The notes beneath the pieces were generated by a model that saw only the letters and a program-made list of their open reading frames with translations, searched no databases and was not told the origin of the DNA. Below are positions 36,453 through 44,748 of a stretch of 64,000 nt of DNA, in pieces. The translations under genes and the position numbers were made by a program. This DNA is from CAWKMN01 sp963850765 (GTDB lineage Bacteria; Chloroflexota; Anaerolineae; Aggregatilineales; Aggregatilineaceae): positions 124,001 to 188,000 of the forward strand of contig CAWKMN010000002.1 in the NCBI GenBank assembly GCA_963850765.1, read 5' to 3'. The first letter of the stretch is position 1. The number at the start of each line of letters is the position of its first letter.

Positions 36453-37289
36453 ATGCTTCCCTGGATCGTAGGCGCGGTGGTGATCGGCGTGGTGCTGTTC
36501 ATTCTCGACCGCGAGATCTATTTTTACGAGGCGGCGCATCTTGGCCCGCGCGTGCAGGGCTGGCTCTACGATCGCTGGGCAGCGAAGTACGACGCCGGCA
36601 AGCACGCCAGCCAGGACCAGGACGCCGAGGCGCTGGCTCGCCCAATGGTGGCGGCGCTGGATGCAGCCGGCGCGACGGAAGCGCTGATCCTGGATGTCGC
36701 CACCGGGACGGGCCGCCTGCCGGTCGTGCTGCTGGCCGAACCCGCTTTCCGTGGCCGCGTGATCGCGCTCGATCTTTCGCGGGAAATGCTGGTCCGTGCT
36801 GCCGCGAAGCTGACGCCGTTTGGTGATCGGGTGGTGCTGATCCGGCATAACGCGCTGCGCCTGCCGTTCCCCGATGCCAGTTTCGATGCGGTCTGCTGCC
36901 TGGAAGCGCTCGAACTCATGCCGGCGATGGAGACGCCGCTGGCCGAACTGGCGCGCGTGCTGCGTCCCGGCGGGATTCTGCTCACCACGCGCGGCACGGA
37001 AGCCTCCGGGCGCGTCAACAAGATCGCCAGCGCCGAACGCTTCACCGCGCTGCTGCACGCGGCGGGCTTTGAGCGGATCGAGATCATCCCCTGGTGGAAG
37101 AACTTTGATCGCGTCTGGGCGCGCAAGCCCGGCCAATCCGCGCCCGCAGGAATCCGCCCGATCACGGAGGTCTTGCAGTGTCCAGCCTGCGGCACGGCTG
37201 CGCTGACCCCGGAATCCGGCCGGGCGCTGCGCTGCGGCCACTGCCACGCGGACATCCCGATCACAACGGAGGGGATCATCCTGTGCTGA
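36453..37289 (+). CDS. Membrane-anchored class I methyltransferase with C-terminal zinc ribbon
   Basis: 278 residues. An N-terminal transmembrane helix (about 3-18, PWIVGAVVIGVVLFILDREI) precedes a class I methyltransferase domain. It has motif I LILDVATGTGRLPVVLL, the acidic ALDLSREML, NALRLPFPDASFDAVCCLEA (motif IV) and ARVLRPGGILLTTRGTEA. A zinc ribbon ends the protein, CPACGTAAL then CGHCHADIPITTEG. The combination suggests a membrane-surface substrate such as a quinone or lipid. Its stop overlaps the next start in TGATG, so the broken gene at 37289 is probably co-translated. Confidence 0.85.
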   Translation: MLPWIVGAVVIGVVLFILDREIYFYEAAHLGPRVQGWLYDRWAAKYDAGKHASQDQDAEALARPMVAALDAAGATEALILDVATGTGRLPVVLLAEPAFRGRVIALDLSREMLVRAAAKLTPFGDRVVLIRHNALRLPFPDASFDAVCCLEALELMPAMETPLAELARVLRPGGILLTTRGTEASGRVNKIASAERFTALLHAAGFERIEIIPWWKNFDRVWARKPGQSAPAGIRPITEVLQCPACGTAALTPESGRALRCGHCHADIPITTEGIILC

Positions 37290-37840
37290 TGCGCAAACAC
37301 GTCGAATGGCTGCTTCAGGCGCGGTGGCCATGGTGGCGGCGATGCTGCTTGCCGGTATCTACGCGGCGCTCGCCGTGCTGGTGGGTATGCTGCTGGGCGA
37401 GGGGGTGGCGTGGCTCTACGGGCGGCGCGCGGCGAATCGGGCGCGCGATCAGGATCAGACGATCATCAAGGCGCTCATGGCGCAGTTGGTGATCATGGGC
37501 GATACGCTGCAAGAGGTTTCGATGGACAGCCTTGCAGCAGCGTGGCGGCTGGGATCGCGCGCTGTTTGATGACGTACTATCTCGCGTCGAGCAGCTGACC
37601 CCGGCTTTTCACGCCGCGCTGATCGACTACCTGCGGCGGGCGGATCGTCCGCGCTCCGGGCGGACAGTAGCGGCACTGCTGGCGGTACACCGGCTCTCCG
37701 CCGCCTACACCTACTGGACGCGCCTGTTCCCGCCCGGCAAGCAGGAAGAATCGATGTTCGTGCTGAGCCTGCTGCATGATTTGAGCGAAAAAGTCGAGGA
37801 CGCGATCCGGCTGTTGGGGCAGGGGAGTTCGAAGACCTGA
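37289..37840 (+). pseudogene. Small membrane protein of unknown function, two compensating frameshifts
   Basis: Reads from ATG 37289 as MRKHVEWLLQA. It then shifts near 37323 to a frame with a transmembrane helix (VAMVAAMLLAGIYAALAVLV), the basic stretch GRRAANRARDQDQTI and TLQEVSMDSL, and shifts back near 37531 to QQRGGWDRALFDDVLSRVEQ and the helical end at 37840. The first shift equals a missing base, the second an extra base (CTTGCAGCAG), so the outer frames agree. Total about 183 residues. No family recognised. It overlaps the methyltransferase stop, suggesting a shared operon. Confidence 0.6.
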
Positions 37841-37847
37841 ACAGCCT

Positions 37848-38033
37848 CACCCCCTTGGTCCCCCTCTCCAGCCGAGCTAGAGAGGGGGAGAACCCGCCGG
37901 TCATGCTTTGTAGGGGCGGGTTAACAAACCCGCCCGGTTTACCCCTCCCTAAATCCCTCCCCGCACGCGGAGAGGGACTTGATGCCCAACGTTTTCCCCT
38001 CTCTGTTTACGGGGAGGGGGCAGGGGGAGGGGT
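37848..38033. repeat. Intergenic repeat cluster
   Basis: CCCTCTCCAGCCGAGCTAGA, GTAGGGGCGGGTTAACAAAC, CTCCCCGCACGCGGAGAGGG and inverted CTGTTTACGGGGAGGGGGC modules in series. Confidence 0.7.
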
Positions 38034-38066
38034 AAAAAACACAAGGGCGGACACACCGTCCGCCCT
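38034..38066 (-). terminator. Intrinsic terminator of the sigma factor gene
   Basis: Perfect 9-bp stem AGGGCGGAC (38044-38052) / GTCCGCCCT (38058-38066). On the minus strand it is followed by TGTGTTTTTT. Confidence 0.7.
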
Positions 38067-38099
38067 CTGAGTCTCACATCGTCGTGGGAGTCCCTGGTG

Positions 38100-39158
38100 C
38101 TATTCCAGGTACTCCATCAGCCCGTATTCCATCTGCAACTGGCGGAGCTTGCTCAGCGCCGCGTGCTGCAACTGGCGGATACGTTCGCGGCTGTAGCCCA
38201 TGAGCTGCCCGATCTGCGACATGCTGTGCGTGTCGCCGGTTTCCAGGCCGAAGCGCAGCCGGATGATCCGGGCCTCGCGCGGGGGCAGTGCGCCGAGCAG
38301 GAAGCTGATCGATTCGACCAGCAGTTCGCGCGCGGCGGCTTCTTCGGGTAGTTCGCTTTCCTGGTCTGCGACCAGGTCGGCACGCGGGCGGTTTTCCTCT
38401 TCACCGATCAGCTCGTCCAGCTGGACCGGCTCGCGCGCGGCCAGCATCGTCGTCTCGACCTGATCGGCGGTCAGACCGCTCTCGGTCGCGAGTTCTTCAT
38501 AGGTGGGTTCGCGGCCCAGTTCCTGGGCCATCCGTTCGGCCACGCGGCGCAAACGGCCCCAGCGCTGCCCCTGGTTGATCGGCAGCCGGATCGTCCGGCC
38601 CCGATCGCCAGCGGCGCGGGCGATAGACTGGCGGATCCACCACGTCGCATACGTGCTCAGGCGCACGCCGCGCGCGGGATCAAAGCGGTCCACCGCTTTC
38701 ATCAAGCCCAGGTTTCCTTCCTGGATGAGATCCGGCAGGGGCAGGCCGCGCCCCTGGTATTTCTTGGCAATCGAGATGACCAGCCGCGTATTCGCCATGA
38801 TCAGTTCCTGGCGGGCGGCTTCACCGAGTTCAATCACGTCGCAAAAATCGTCGTCCACGTCTTCGCAGGCGAACTCACCAATGCGCTCAATCGCTTCATT
38901 CGCAGCCTGGACCATGCGCGCCAGGGCCTGCTCGCGGTCAACGTCGATGGGTTCAGAGATAGGGCGAATATCGCGGAAGTAAAACTGAAGAAGATCGGCG
39001 TCTGCGGGCGGAATATACCCGTTTTCCTGGTTGGGAGTCTTGTCGCTGGTGTCGTCTTCAATGTCCAACATGGGATCGAACGGAGCGTACTCGGATTCTT
39101 CCCAACGCTCCTCCTTATTCACCTCTTCCCGGACACTCTGAATCGCAACCACTTTCAT
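38100..39158 (-). CDS. RNA polymerase sigma factor, sigma-70 group 1/2 (RpoD/SigA-like)
   Basis: 352 residues. An acidic N-terminus is followed by region 1.2 (YFRDIRPISEPIDVDREQAL) and region 2 (LIMANTRLVISIAKKYQGRG, LPDLIQEGNLGLMKAVDRFD, FSTYATWWIRQSIARA-like VRLSTYATWWIRQ). Region 3 (ERMAQELGREPTYEELATES) and region 4 follow (PPREARIIRLRFGLETGDTH, MSQIGQLMGYSRERIRQLQH). The WWIRQ and RERIRQ elements indicate recognition of ordinary -10/-35 promoters. The lack of a large region 1.1 or non-conserved insert suggests either a short SigA or a group 2 factor. It has its own promoter (39350-39379), a leader of about 185 nt, and a terminator. Confidence 0.92.
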   Translation of the reverse strand: MKVVAIQSVREEVNKEERWEESEYAPFDPMLDIEDDTSDKTPNQENGYIPPADADLLQFYFRDIRPISEPIDVDREQALARMVQAANEAIERIGEFACEDVDDDFCDVIELGEAARQELIMANTRLVISIAKKYQGRGLPLPDLIQEGNLGLMKAVDRFDPARGVRLSTYATWWIRQSIARAAGDRGRTIRLPINQGQRWGRLRRVAERMAQELGREPTYEELATESGLTADQVETTMLAAREPVQLDELIGEEENRPRADLVADQESELPEEAAARELLVESISFLLGALPPREARIIRLRFGLETGDTHSMSQIGQLMGYSRERIRQLQHAALSKLRQLQMEYGLMEYLE

Positions 39159-39349
39159 ACCTACCTTTGGGATGGGGGTGAGAACCTGTGCCCACCGCTT
39201 GACGGCATACTAACGACACTAAATCGTAGCCTTACCTCACTCATGGTACATCAATTCAAGTTAAAATGCAATATAAATATGATTAGAATTAGATAAATGA
39301 AGACTACTAAACTTCTTAAGATCTCAAGGAAATCTCCGTCGTTATAACC

Positions 39350-39379
39350 ATATTAACCTGTCCAAAAATAAAAAGTCAA
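39350..39379 (-). promoter_or_regulatory. Promoter of the sigma factor gene
   Basis: Minus strand TTGACT (39379-39374), 18-bp spacer, TAATAT (39355-39350), in a strongly AT-rich intergenic region (39220-39420). Confidence 0.65.
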
Positions 39380-39502
39380 TGTCTGAAGCCGGAAATTGAG
39401 AAAAATACGCCAAAGGTGCTAAGTTTGGACCTTTCATCTATACTACTGCGTGCAGCATACCCAACTTATATAAGACTGGCGTTGGTTTTAATTAAACATC
39501 CC

Positions 39503-40210
39503 ATGAAAAAACCACACAGCTACCCGCTCTTTATGGCCCTGGATGTTCAGCCGCGCACGCTGCGCCCGATCAAGCGTGTGCATCCCCACGCCCAAACGCG
39601 CTATGGCGTGATTCTGGGCATCATAATGATTGTCGTTGCGTTAATTTGGGTGGGCGTGCTGCGCGGGCGCGACGTCCGCGAATGGTTTCCCTTGGCGCAC
39701 TGGCAGAGCGATCTGCTGCTCGGCGCGGTCATCGGGACAGCGTTTGGGCTCGGCGCGTGGAAACTGCTGGATTGGATTCCCGCGCTCAAATATGTGGAGC
39801 AGATCATCCTGGCATCGCTCGAAATGGACGCGATGGGCTACTCCCACGCCATCGTGTTCGGCCTGCTGGCGGGTATCCCGGAAGAGATTCTCTTCCGCGG
39901 CGCGATGCAGCCGGCCATCGGCGTGGTGATCGCGGCGGTGATCTTCGGAGCCTTCCACGCGATCAATCTCTCCTATTTTCTGTATGCCACCGGGGCGGGT
40001 ATTCTGCTTGGCCGGCTGACCGACGCAACCGGCGGGCTGTGGGCTCCCATTGCCGCTCACACGCTGATCGACGCGGTGATGTTCATGCTGCTGATCCGGC
40101 GCTGGCGGCGGATGCGCGCGCAGGGTCCGGTGCCGGTGCTGACGCATCTGCACAGCGAGCAGACCGCTCTGCCGCGCGAGATTGTGGACGACCGGCAGCA
40201 GGTGCTTTGA
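39503..40210 (+). CDS. CPBP-family intramembrane metalloprotease (CAAX-like)
   Basis: 235 residues from ATG 39503; the frame is open to 39416. A cytosolic N-terminus of about 35 residues precedes roughly six hydrophobic helices. The CPBP motifs are GIPEEILFRGAMQPAI (motif 1, paired glutamates and Arg), FGAFHAINLSYF (motif 2 His) and PIAAHTLIDAVMFML (motif 3 His/Asp). Bacterial CPBP enzymes process or protect against peptides and may act in stress signalling; the substrate is unknown. It is divergent from the sigma factor gene, sharing the AT-rich intergenic region. Confidence 0.86.
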   Translation: MKKPHSYPLFMALDVQPRTLRPIKRVHPHAQTRYGVILGIIMIVVALIWVGVLRGRDVREWFPLAHWQSDLLLGAVIGTAFGLGAWKLLDWIPALKYVEQIILASLEMDAMGYSHAIVFGLLAGIPEEILFRGAMQPAIGVVIAAVIFGAFHAINLSYFLYATGAGILLGRLTDATGGLWAPIAAHTLIDAVMFMLLIRRWRRMRAQGPVPVLTHLHSEQTALPREIVDDRQQVL

Positions 40211-40261
40211 ACCGCCGGTCATACTGACTGATGGGACCGTACAACAGTGTGATTGCCTGAT

Positions 40262-40380
40262 CAAGCCTCCTATCCCCCCGGCCCCTTTCCCCATCCGAGA
40301 TAGGGAAAGGGAAGTCCCGCTCGCAGCGATTTCCCCTCCCTAGCTCGGCTGGGGAGGGGATGAAGGGGAGGGGCCTAGCA
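40262..40380. repeat. Intergenic palindromic repeat pair
   Basis: CCTATCCCCCCGGCCCCTTT and inverted CTAGCTCGGCTGGGGAGGGG. Confidence 0.6.
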
Positions 40381-40403
40381 GCAACCAACTGACCACGCTA
40401 TTT

Positions 40404-40431
40404 TTGTGGAGCTGCCCGCTGACCCTATACC
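40404..40431 (+). promoter_or_regulatory. Possible promoter of the SDR gene
   Basis: TTGTGG (40404-40409), 16-bp spacer, TATACC (40426-40431), 36 bp before GTG 40468. Confidence 0.45.
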
Positions 40432-40467
40432 CATTCTATTCATATCATCATTGTCAGGAGTGACGAA

Positions 40468-41406
40468 GTGACGTCAGACACGCATTGGACGGCGCAGGAT
40501 ATACCGGATCAACAGGGCAGAACGGCCGTTGTCACCGGGGCCAACAGCGGCCTGGGATACGAAACGGCGCGCGCCTTGGCGGCGAAAGGGGCGACCGTGA
40601 TCATGGCCTGCCGCCGCGTGGAGAAGGGTGAAGAAGCCGCGGAGCAGATCCGCCGCGAAACTCCCGGCGCTGACCTCGTCGTGATGGCGCTCGATCTCGC
40701 CAGCCTGGAGTCAGTGCGCCATTTTGCAGACGAATTCAGCCGTCGCTATGCAGCGCTGCCGGTCCTGATCAATAACGCCGGGGTGATGGCGCTCCCCAAA
40801 CGGCAGGAAACCGCGGATGGGTTCGAGATGCACATGGGGACAAATCACCTGGGGCATTTCGCGCTGACGGGTCTGCTCCTGCCGCTGATCCTCGCCGCAC
40901 CCGGCGCGCGCGTCGTGAGCATCTCCAGTTTTGGGCACCGCTTCCTCAGCCGGATCAACTTCAATGATCTGAACGCGAAGCGCTTCTACTACCGCTGGAT
41001 CGCCTATGACCGGAGCAAGCTCGCCAATCTGCTGTTCGCCTACGAGCTGCAGCGCCGCTTTGAGTCTGGCGGCGTCGATGCGCTGTCGGTGGCCGCGCAT
41101 CCGGGGTATACGCGCACGCACCTTCAGCGCTATTCGAGTTTTTTCAACTTCACCAATCGATTTTTCGCCCAGCAGCCAGCGATGGGTGCGCTGCCGATCC
41201 TGTACGCGGCGACCGCGCCCGGTGTGAAGGGCTGCGATTTTTTGGGTCCCGGCGGTTTCATGAACATGCGCGGCTATCCGAAGCGCCAGCGCTCCAGCCG
41301 GATGTCGTATAATCCGAAGCTGGCGGCGCGCCTGTGGGCGCGTCTCCGAGGAACTTACGGGCGTGCGCTATGCGTTCACGTCGGGGGAATGAACGTGTTT
41401 GTTTAG
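40468..41406 (+). CDS. Short-chain dehydrogenase/reductase (retinol-dehydrogenase-like), C-terminus frameshifted
   Basis: 312 residues from GTG 40468 after CAGGAG. The Rossmann loop TGANSGLGYETA (23-34), NNAGVMALP, and catalytic Tyr180/Lys184 in YDRSK, with a preceding Ser in VVSISSFGH, are all present. The layout resembles the SDR subgroup of retinol dehydrogenase/WW-domain oxidoreductases. Near 41340 one extra base shifts the last 22 codons: the neighbouring frame reads WAVSEELTGVRYAFTSGE with a stop at 41390-41392, the normal family ending. The substrate is unknown, probably a lipophilic carbonyl compound. Confidence 0.88.
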   Translation: MTSDTHWTAQDIPDQQGRTAVVTGANSGLGYETARALAAKGATVIMACRRVEKGEEAAEQIRRETPGADLVVMALDLASLESVRHFADEFSRRYAALPVLINNAGVMALPKRQETADGFEMHMGTNHLGHFALTGLLLPLILAAPGARVVSISSFGHRFLSRINFNDLNAKRFYYRWIAYDRSKLANLLFAYELQRRFESGGVDALSVAAHPGYTRTHLQRYSSFFNFTNRFFAQQPAMGALPILYAATAPGVKGCDFLGPGGFMNMRGYPKRQRSSRMSYNPKLAARLWARLRGTYGRALCVHVGGMNVFV

Positions 41407-41503
41407 CCCCTCCCTAAATCCCTCCCCACAAGGTGGAGAGGGACTTGACGCGCGCGTTTCCCCCTCTCCACACCGTGGGTGAGGGGGCAGGGGGAGGGGC
41501 CAA
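41404..41503. repeat. Intergenic palindromic repeat
   Basis: CTCCCTAAATCCCTCCCCAC ... with inverted CACACCGTGGGTGAGGGGG. Confidence 0.6.
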
Positions 41504-41509
41504 ACTCTC

Positions 41510-42669
41510 TCAAAACGTCCAGCTTGTCCCCGTCACGTTGACCCAACGGCCATCCGGCAGGCGGAACGACTCGACCCCCGTGCCGGACGTCTGGATCGTC
41601 AGCGTGTAGCTTTCTTCCGGGCCGAGCGCCCAGCCCAGACCGTTACGCACCGCCGGGTAGTTCGCCCAGACCTTGCCAAATCCCATGATCGGCAGGACGC
41701 GCCCCGCCGGGACGGCCTGGGACGGGTTGTCGGGCAGCACACCGTAGACATTCTCCGGGAAGACGGTCGTCTGTCCGGCCGATGCACCCCAGAACACGAC
41801 GACCGCGCCCGTATCGCCCCGCCAGATCATGAACCCGCCATCGTACTTCTGATAGGCGGCCGGCGCGTAATCGGTCCGGGCAGCGGGCTGCTGAACGCCC
41901 ACGCTGATCGTCTGCTGTACGAGCCGCAGGTACATCGGCACGGGCGAATAATACAGGTAGCGATTCGCGCCCCAGATGCGGATCTGCACCTCACCCGACA
42001 GCACGGCGGGCATCGTCACCGGGGCGGAGCCCGCCAGCGGCAGACCTTGCAGCACGGTGAACGGCACCGACAGATTGGCCGCGTCATATGCTTCGAGCAG
42101 CACCAGATCCGTGCCGGTCACTTCCCAGGATACGTTCAGCGTACCCCCGGCGCGACCGGGTTGGGTGATGCTTCCAGGCGCACGATGCGCGGCGCATTGG
42201 GCGGCGGCTGCGGGATGCCGGATACGTACTGCCAGGTGCTGTTGGCGTTCATCTGGACAATCTTGCCATCGATCTCGGTCAGATAGGTGAGTCCGCCCTG
42301 GCTGACAATGGGTGAATAAAAACCGATTTCGTGGGTCGTCGCCCAGCCAAGCCGGTTGCGGACATCCGTATATCCGCCCCACACCTTGCCAAAGCCAAAG
42401 ATCGGCCGGATATGCCCCGCCGGGGGATTGAAGAACGGGTTATCGGGTAAATACGTGTAACTGCTCGATGGGAAGTTCGCGACCTGCCCGCTCGAATACA
42501 GCACCCAGATGTGCCCGGTATCCGCCCGGTAGTACATCCGCCCGCCGTCGAACTGCTGCGACGTGACATATACGGCTGCGCGTGCCTGTGCCGGGGCCGG
42601 ATCCAGGCCCGCCAGCAGACTTATAATCAGCAGCGCCAGTACCAGCCAACGCCCTGCTTTACGTGTCAT
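41510..42669 (-). pseudogene. Secreted repeat protein with GFGKVW modules, frameshifted in a G run
   Basis: About 386 residues joined. A signal peptide (about 1-31, WLVLALLIISLLAGLDPAPA) precedes two homologous modules. One has YLPDNPFFNPPAGHIRPIFG followed by FGKVWGGYTDVRNRLGWAT. The other, near the C-terminus, has VLPDNPSQAVPAGRVLPIMG followed by FGKVWANYPAVRNGLGWAL. Between them is a beta-rich linker (EVTGTDLVLLEAYDAANLSV). The frame changes at a run of five G near 42150 (SPNPVAPG / GTLNVSWEV); six G restores it. The modules recall LGFP-like wall-associated repeats. The function is unknown. Confidence 0.68.
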
Positions 42670-42761
42670 GGTGTTTGCCTCCCCTCCATACGCCTCACTA
42701 TTGTTCTACTACAAAATAAGACACGCCGCGAGAGCGCGGCGTTCCAAAGGCGTATCAGGTT

Positions 42762-42796
42762 CTTGGCCCCTGGGAAGGGGCAGGGGGAGGGGTTGG
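42762..42796. repeat. Partial intergenic repeat
   Basis: GGGAAGGGGCAGGGGGAGGG fragment between two secreted-protein genes. Confidence 0.4.
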
Positions 42797-42797
42797 C

Positions 42798-43862
42798 TTA
42801 CGCCGGCGGCTGGAAGGTCCCGTTTTCGATCTGCGTGCGGGCGGCGAGCGCCTCCTGATCGTTGCGGTTGTAACTCAGCGCCTTGTTGAACTCGTTAAGG
42901 GCGAGATCGACCTGGCCCTGTGCCGCGTAGACCATCCCGCGCCAGTAGTAGATCTCTTCCACATCGACCGTGGTTTCTTCCGTGTTGGTGGCCAGAGTCA
43001 GCACGTCGTCGTAGCGCCCGACCTGATAATAAGCCTCAAACGCGCCAAACTCGTACCACATCAGGCGATAGGGCAGTTCGTGGCGGAAGGCTTCGTCAAA
43101 GGCCGTTGCGGCGTCAAAGTAGTTGCCGAGCTTGGCATACGACGTGCCCATATTGAACCACGCCCACCCATCGCTCGGATTCGCCGTGGCTTCCTGCGTG
43201 GCGACGTTCAGCGCTGCCTGAGCCGCGAAGAACGGGTCCACATACTGGCCCAGGATCGCGCGCAGTTCCGCTTCGCGTTCCAACTCGAACAGCACCACGT
43301 AGGCGCGGTTGAAATGCCGCCACCACGAGTCGAGTTCGGCATAGCTGTGGACGCGGCCCGGCCCCAGGTAGCTGTCGTTGACGGTGAAAGTCTGGGTGGT
43401 ATCGTCGTAGGCAATCACCGTCTCGTAGTGGCCCATCCAGCCCAGGTCCTCGACATCGTACCCGCTCTCGATGATGACCGGGAAGCCGCCAGCGATAAAG
43501 GCTTTGAGCAGGTCAAGGGTTCCGCCGTAGCGCCAGATCGCCCGCAGATTGGGGAGTTCCTGCTGCTGCTGGACATACGCCGCCATTTCGCCCGGCGAAA
43601 CGTTCTTATCTTCGAGGTTTGGCTTGAGCCACGCGCGCGCGGTTTCCTGGGTATACGGCCAGCCAAAGTAAGACATTGCCATGGTCAGGTTCGCGCCGCT
43701 GCAATTATTCCAGGTCTGATATTCGTGCGTCAGGCCGTTGAGCCGTGCCGATGGCGGCAGCGGATTCTGCGCCCACGCGGGCGTGATGGGCAGCGCGGCG
43801 AGCAGGATTACCGCCAGGATCGCCCCCCGGCACAGCGTCAGTATTCTGTGTGAAATCCTCAT
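42798..43862 (-). CDS. Secreted C39-like peptidase with C-terminal TPR repeats
   Basis: 354 residues. A signal peptide (about 1-31, ending ITPAWAQ) is followed by a papain-fold C39_2 domain (about 40-215). Candidate catalytic residues are Cys54 (WNNCSGANLT), His145 (MGHYETVIAYDD) and Asn162/Asp163 (TVNDSYLG). The C-terminal half has TPR-like helices (PSDGWAWFNMGTSYAKLGNY, EIYYWRGMVYAAQGQVDLAL, NEFNKALSYNRNDQEAL). This is not the bacteriocin-processing C39 domain of ABC exporters; it is a stand-alone exported enzyme. It lies 129 bp upstream of the GFGKVW-repeat gene on the same strand, so they may share a transcript. Confidence 0.83.
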   Translation of the reverse strand: MRISHRILTLCRGAILAVILLAALPITPAWAQNPLPPSARLNGLTHEYQTWNNCSGANLTMAMSYFGWPYTQETARAWLKPNLEDKNVSPGEMAAYVQQQQELPNLRAIWRYGGTLDLLKAFIAGGFPVIIESGYDVEDLGWMGHYETVIAYDDTTQTFTVNDSYLGPGRVHSYAELDSWWRHFNRAYVVLFELEREAELRAILGQYVDPFFAAQAALNVATQEATANPSDGWAWFNMGTSYAKLGNYFDAATAFDEAFRHELPYRLMWYEFGAFEAYYQVGRYDDVLTLATNTEETTVDVEEIYYWRGMVYAAQGQVDLALNEFNKALSYNRNDQEALAARTQIENGTFQPPA

Positions 43863-43873
43863 AGCGGCCTCAG

Positions 43874-44082
43874 TGGATACTTATCGAGCTTGTCTTTTAT
43901 AACGTAACGCAGGCGAGAACGGTGGTCAAGGGTCAATCGGCTGACCGTAGGGTGGACAGTGGCCCCGCGTCGGAGTGGCCGTCTGAAAGAGACGCCGCGG
44001 GTTAAAACCGCGCGGCTATGATAAAAGCCCGTAAGCCCACTGAAGGGGCTGCCCAAGAGTCCCTTTAGCGGACTTTTTTGAT
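43874..44082 (+). ncRNA. Structured element with own promoter-like and terminator-like sequences (IS200/IS605- or REP-type remnant or small RNA)
   Basis: Possible promoter TGGATA (43874-43879), 18 bp, TATAAC (43898-43903). Downstream a bulged 10-bp hairpin GCCGCGGGTT-AA-AACCGCGCGGC (about 43994-44015), then AGCCC-ACTGAA-GGGGCT (44036-44049) and AGTCC-CTTTAGC-GGACT followed by T7 (44058-44080). Runs such as GGTTAAAACC, AGCCCACTGAAGGGGCT and AGTCCCTTTAGCGGACT are typical of the stem-loop ends of IS200/IS605 elements or RAYT-linked REP repeats. No transposase gene is present, so it is a remnant, a REP element or an independent RNA. Confidence 0.4.
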
Positions 44083-44134
44083 CCATAGCCGGACCGTTTT
44101 AACGTCGGGCAGCTTGTCAAACTTCCTCGTTACT

Positions 44135-44548
44135 TCACCCCTTATTCGTGTTGATATGATCCGGCGTGATCGTATACATCACGCGCTGCTCGACGGCGCG
44201 GCGTTCCGGGTACGCGGCGTAATAATCCGCGTTGCCCCGGTAGAGCTTCGACAGGGCATTGATATGCTCAAGCCCGTGCTCCTCGCTGATCTCGATGACC
44301 GTGCCGCGGATCTCCATCCAGCGATAGCCGTTCTTCGGGTCAATCGCCAGGATCGCCACCTTCGGATTCGCCCGCATATTCTTGTCTTTCTGGCGGCCCC
44401 TGGCGCTGTTGATCAGCACATGCGTCCCGTCCGTATTCGCCCATACCGGCGTCACCTGGGGCCGGCCGTCCGGCATCACGGTTACGAGCGCGACAAACAC
44501 CGGCCCTTCGAGCAGATCGATGTGAGTCTTGGGAATCGGTACTGGCAT
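44135..44548 (-). CDS. PPOX-class flavin/F420-dependent oxidoreductase
   Basis: 137 residues of the pyridoxamine-phosphate-oxidase-like split-barrel fold. FVALVTVMPDGRPQVTPVWA, HVLINSARGRQKDKNMRANP, VAILAIDPKNGYRWMEIRGT and VEQRVMYTITPDHINT match the Rv1155/Rv2607-like subgroup, many of which bind F420 and some FMN. Residues RGRQKDKNMR form the usual phosphate-contact loop. The physiological substrate is unknown. The ATG at 44548 follows GGAGG. It is monocistronic. Confidence 0.85.
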   Translation of the reverse strand: MPVPIPKTHIDLLEGPVFVALVTVMPDGRPQVTPVWANTDGTHVLINSARGRQKDKNMRANPKVAILAIDPKNGYRWMEIRGTVIEISEEHGLEHINALSKLYRGNADYYAAYPERRAVEQRVMYTITPDHINTNKG

Positions 44549-44579
44549 GAACGCCTCCGTCTGTTATCATTCAGTAAGC

Positions 44580-44702
44580 GGTTTTTAGTGATTGGTTTTT
44601 GGTTATTGGTTTTTGGTGACAGAGCAACGGCTACTGATACTGGAATTCGCCCCACCCAAAGCCAGAAACTAACAACCAATAACCAATCACTAATCACCAT
44701 TT
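44580..44702. repeat. AT-rich inverted repeat
   Basis: TTAGTGATTGGTTTTTGGTT on the left and AACCAATAACCAATCACTAA on the right form an imperfect hairpin. It is related to the 640-780 repeat. Confidence 0.6.
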
Positions 44703-44748
44703 ATACCATCTTCGGGCCGGGTTTTCTCTTAGAGTGGGGTTAGAAATC

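Noticed and set aside
2970..42160. Programmed +1 frameshifting as a shared mechanism
   Set aside because: Sites differ in codon and context, some shifts are in the opposite direction and lie in homopolymers; error or decay is simpler.
42798..43862. Bacteriocin-processing C39 ABC exporter
   Set aside because: It has a signal peptide and TPRs but no ABC or membrane domain; it is a stand-alone secreted peptidase.
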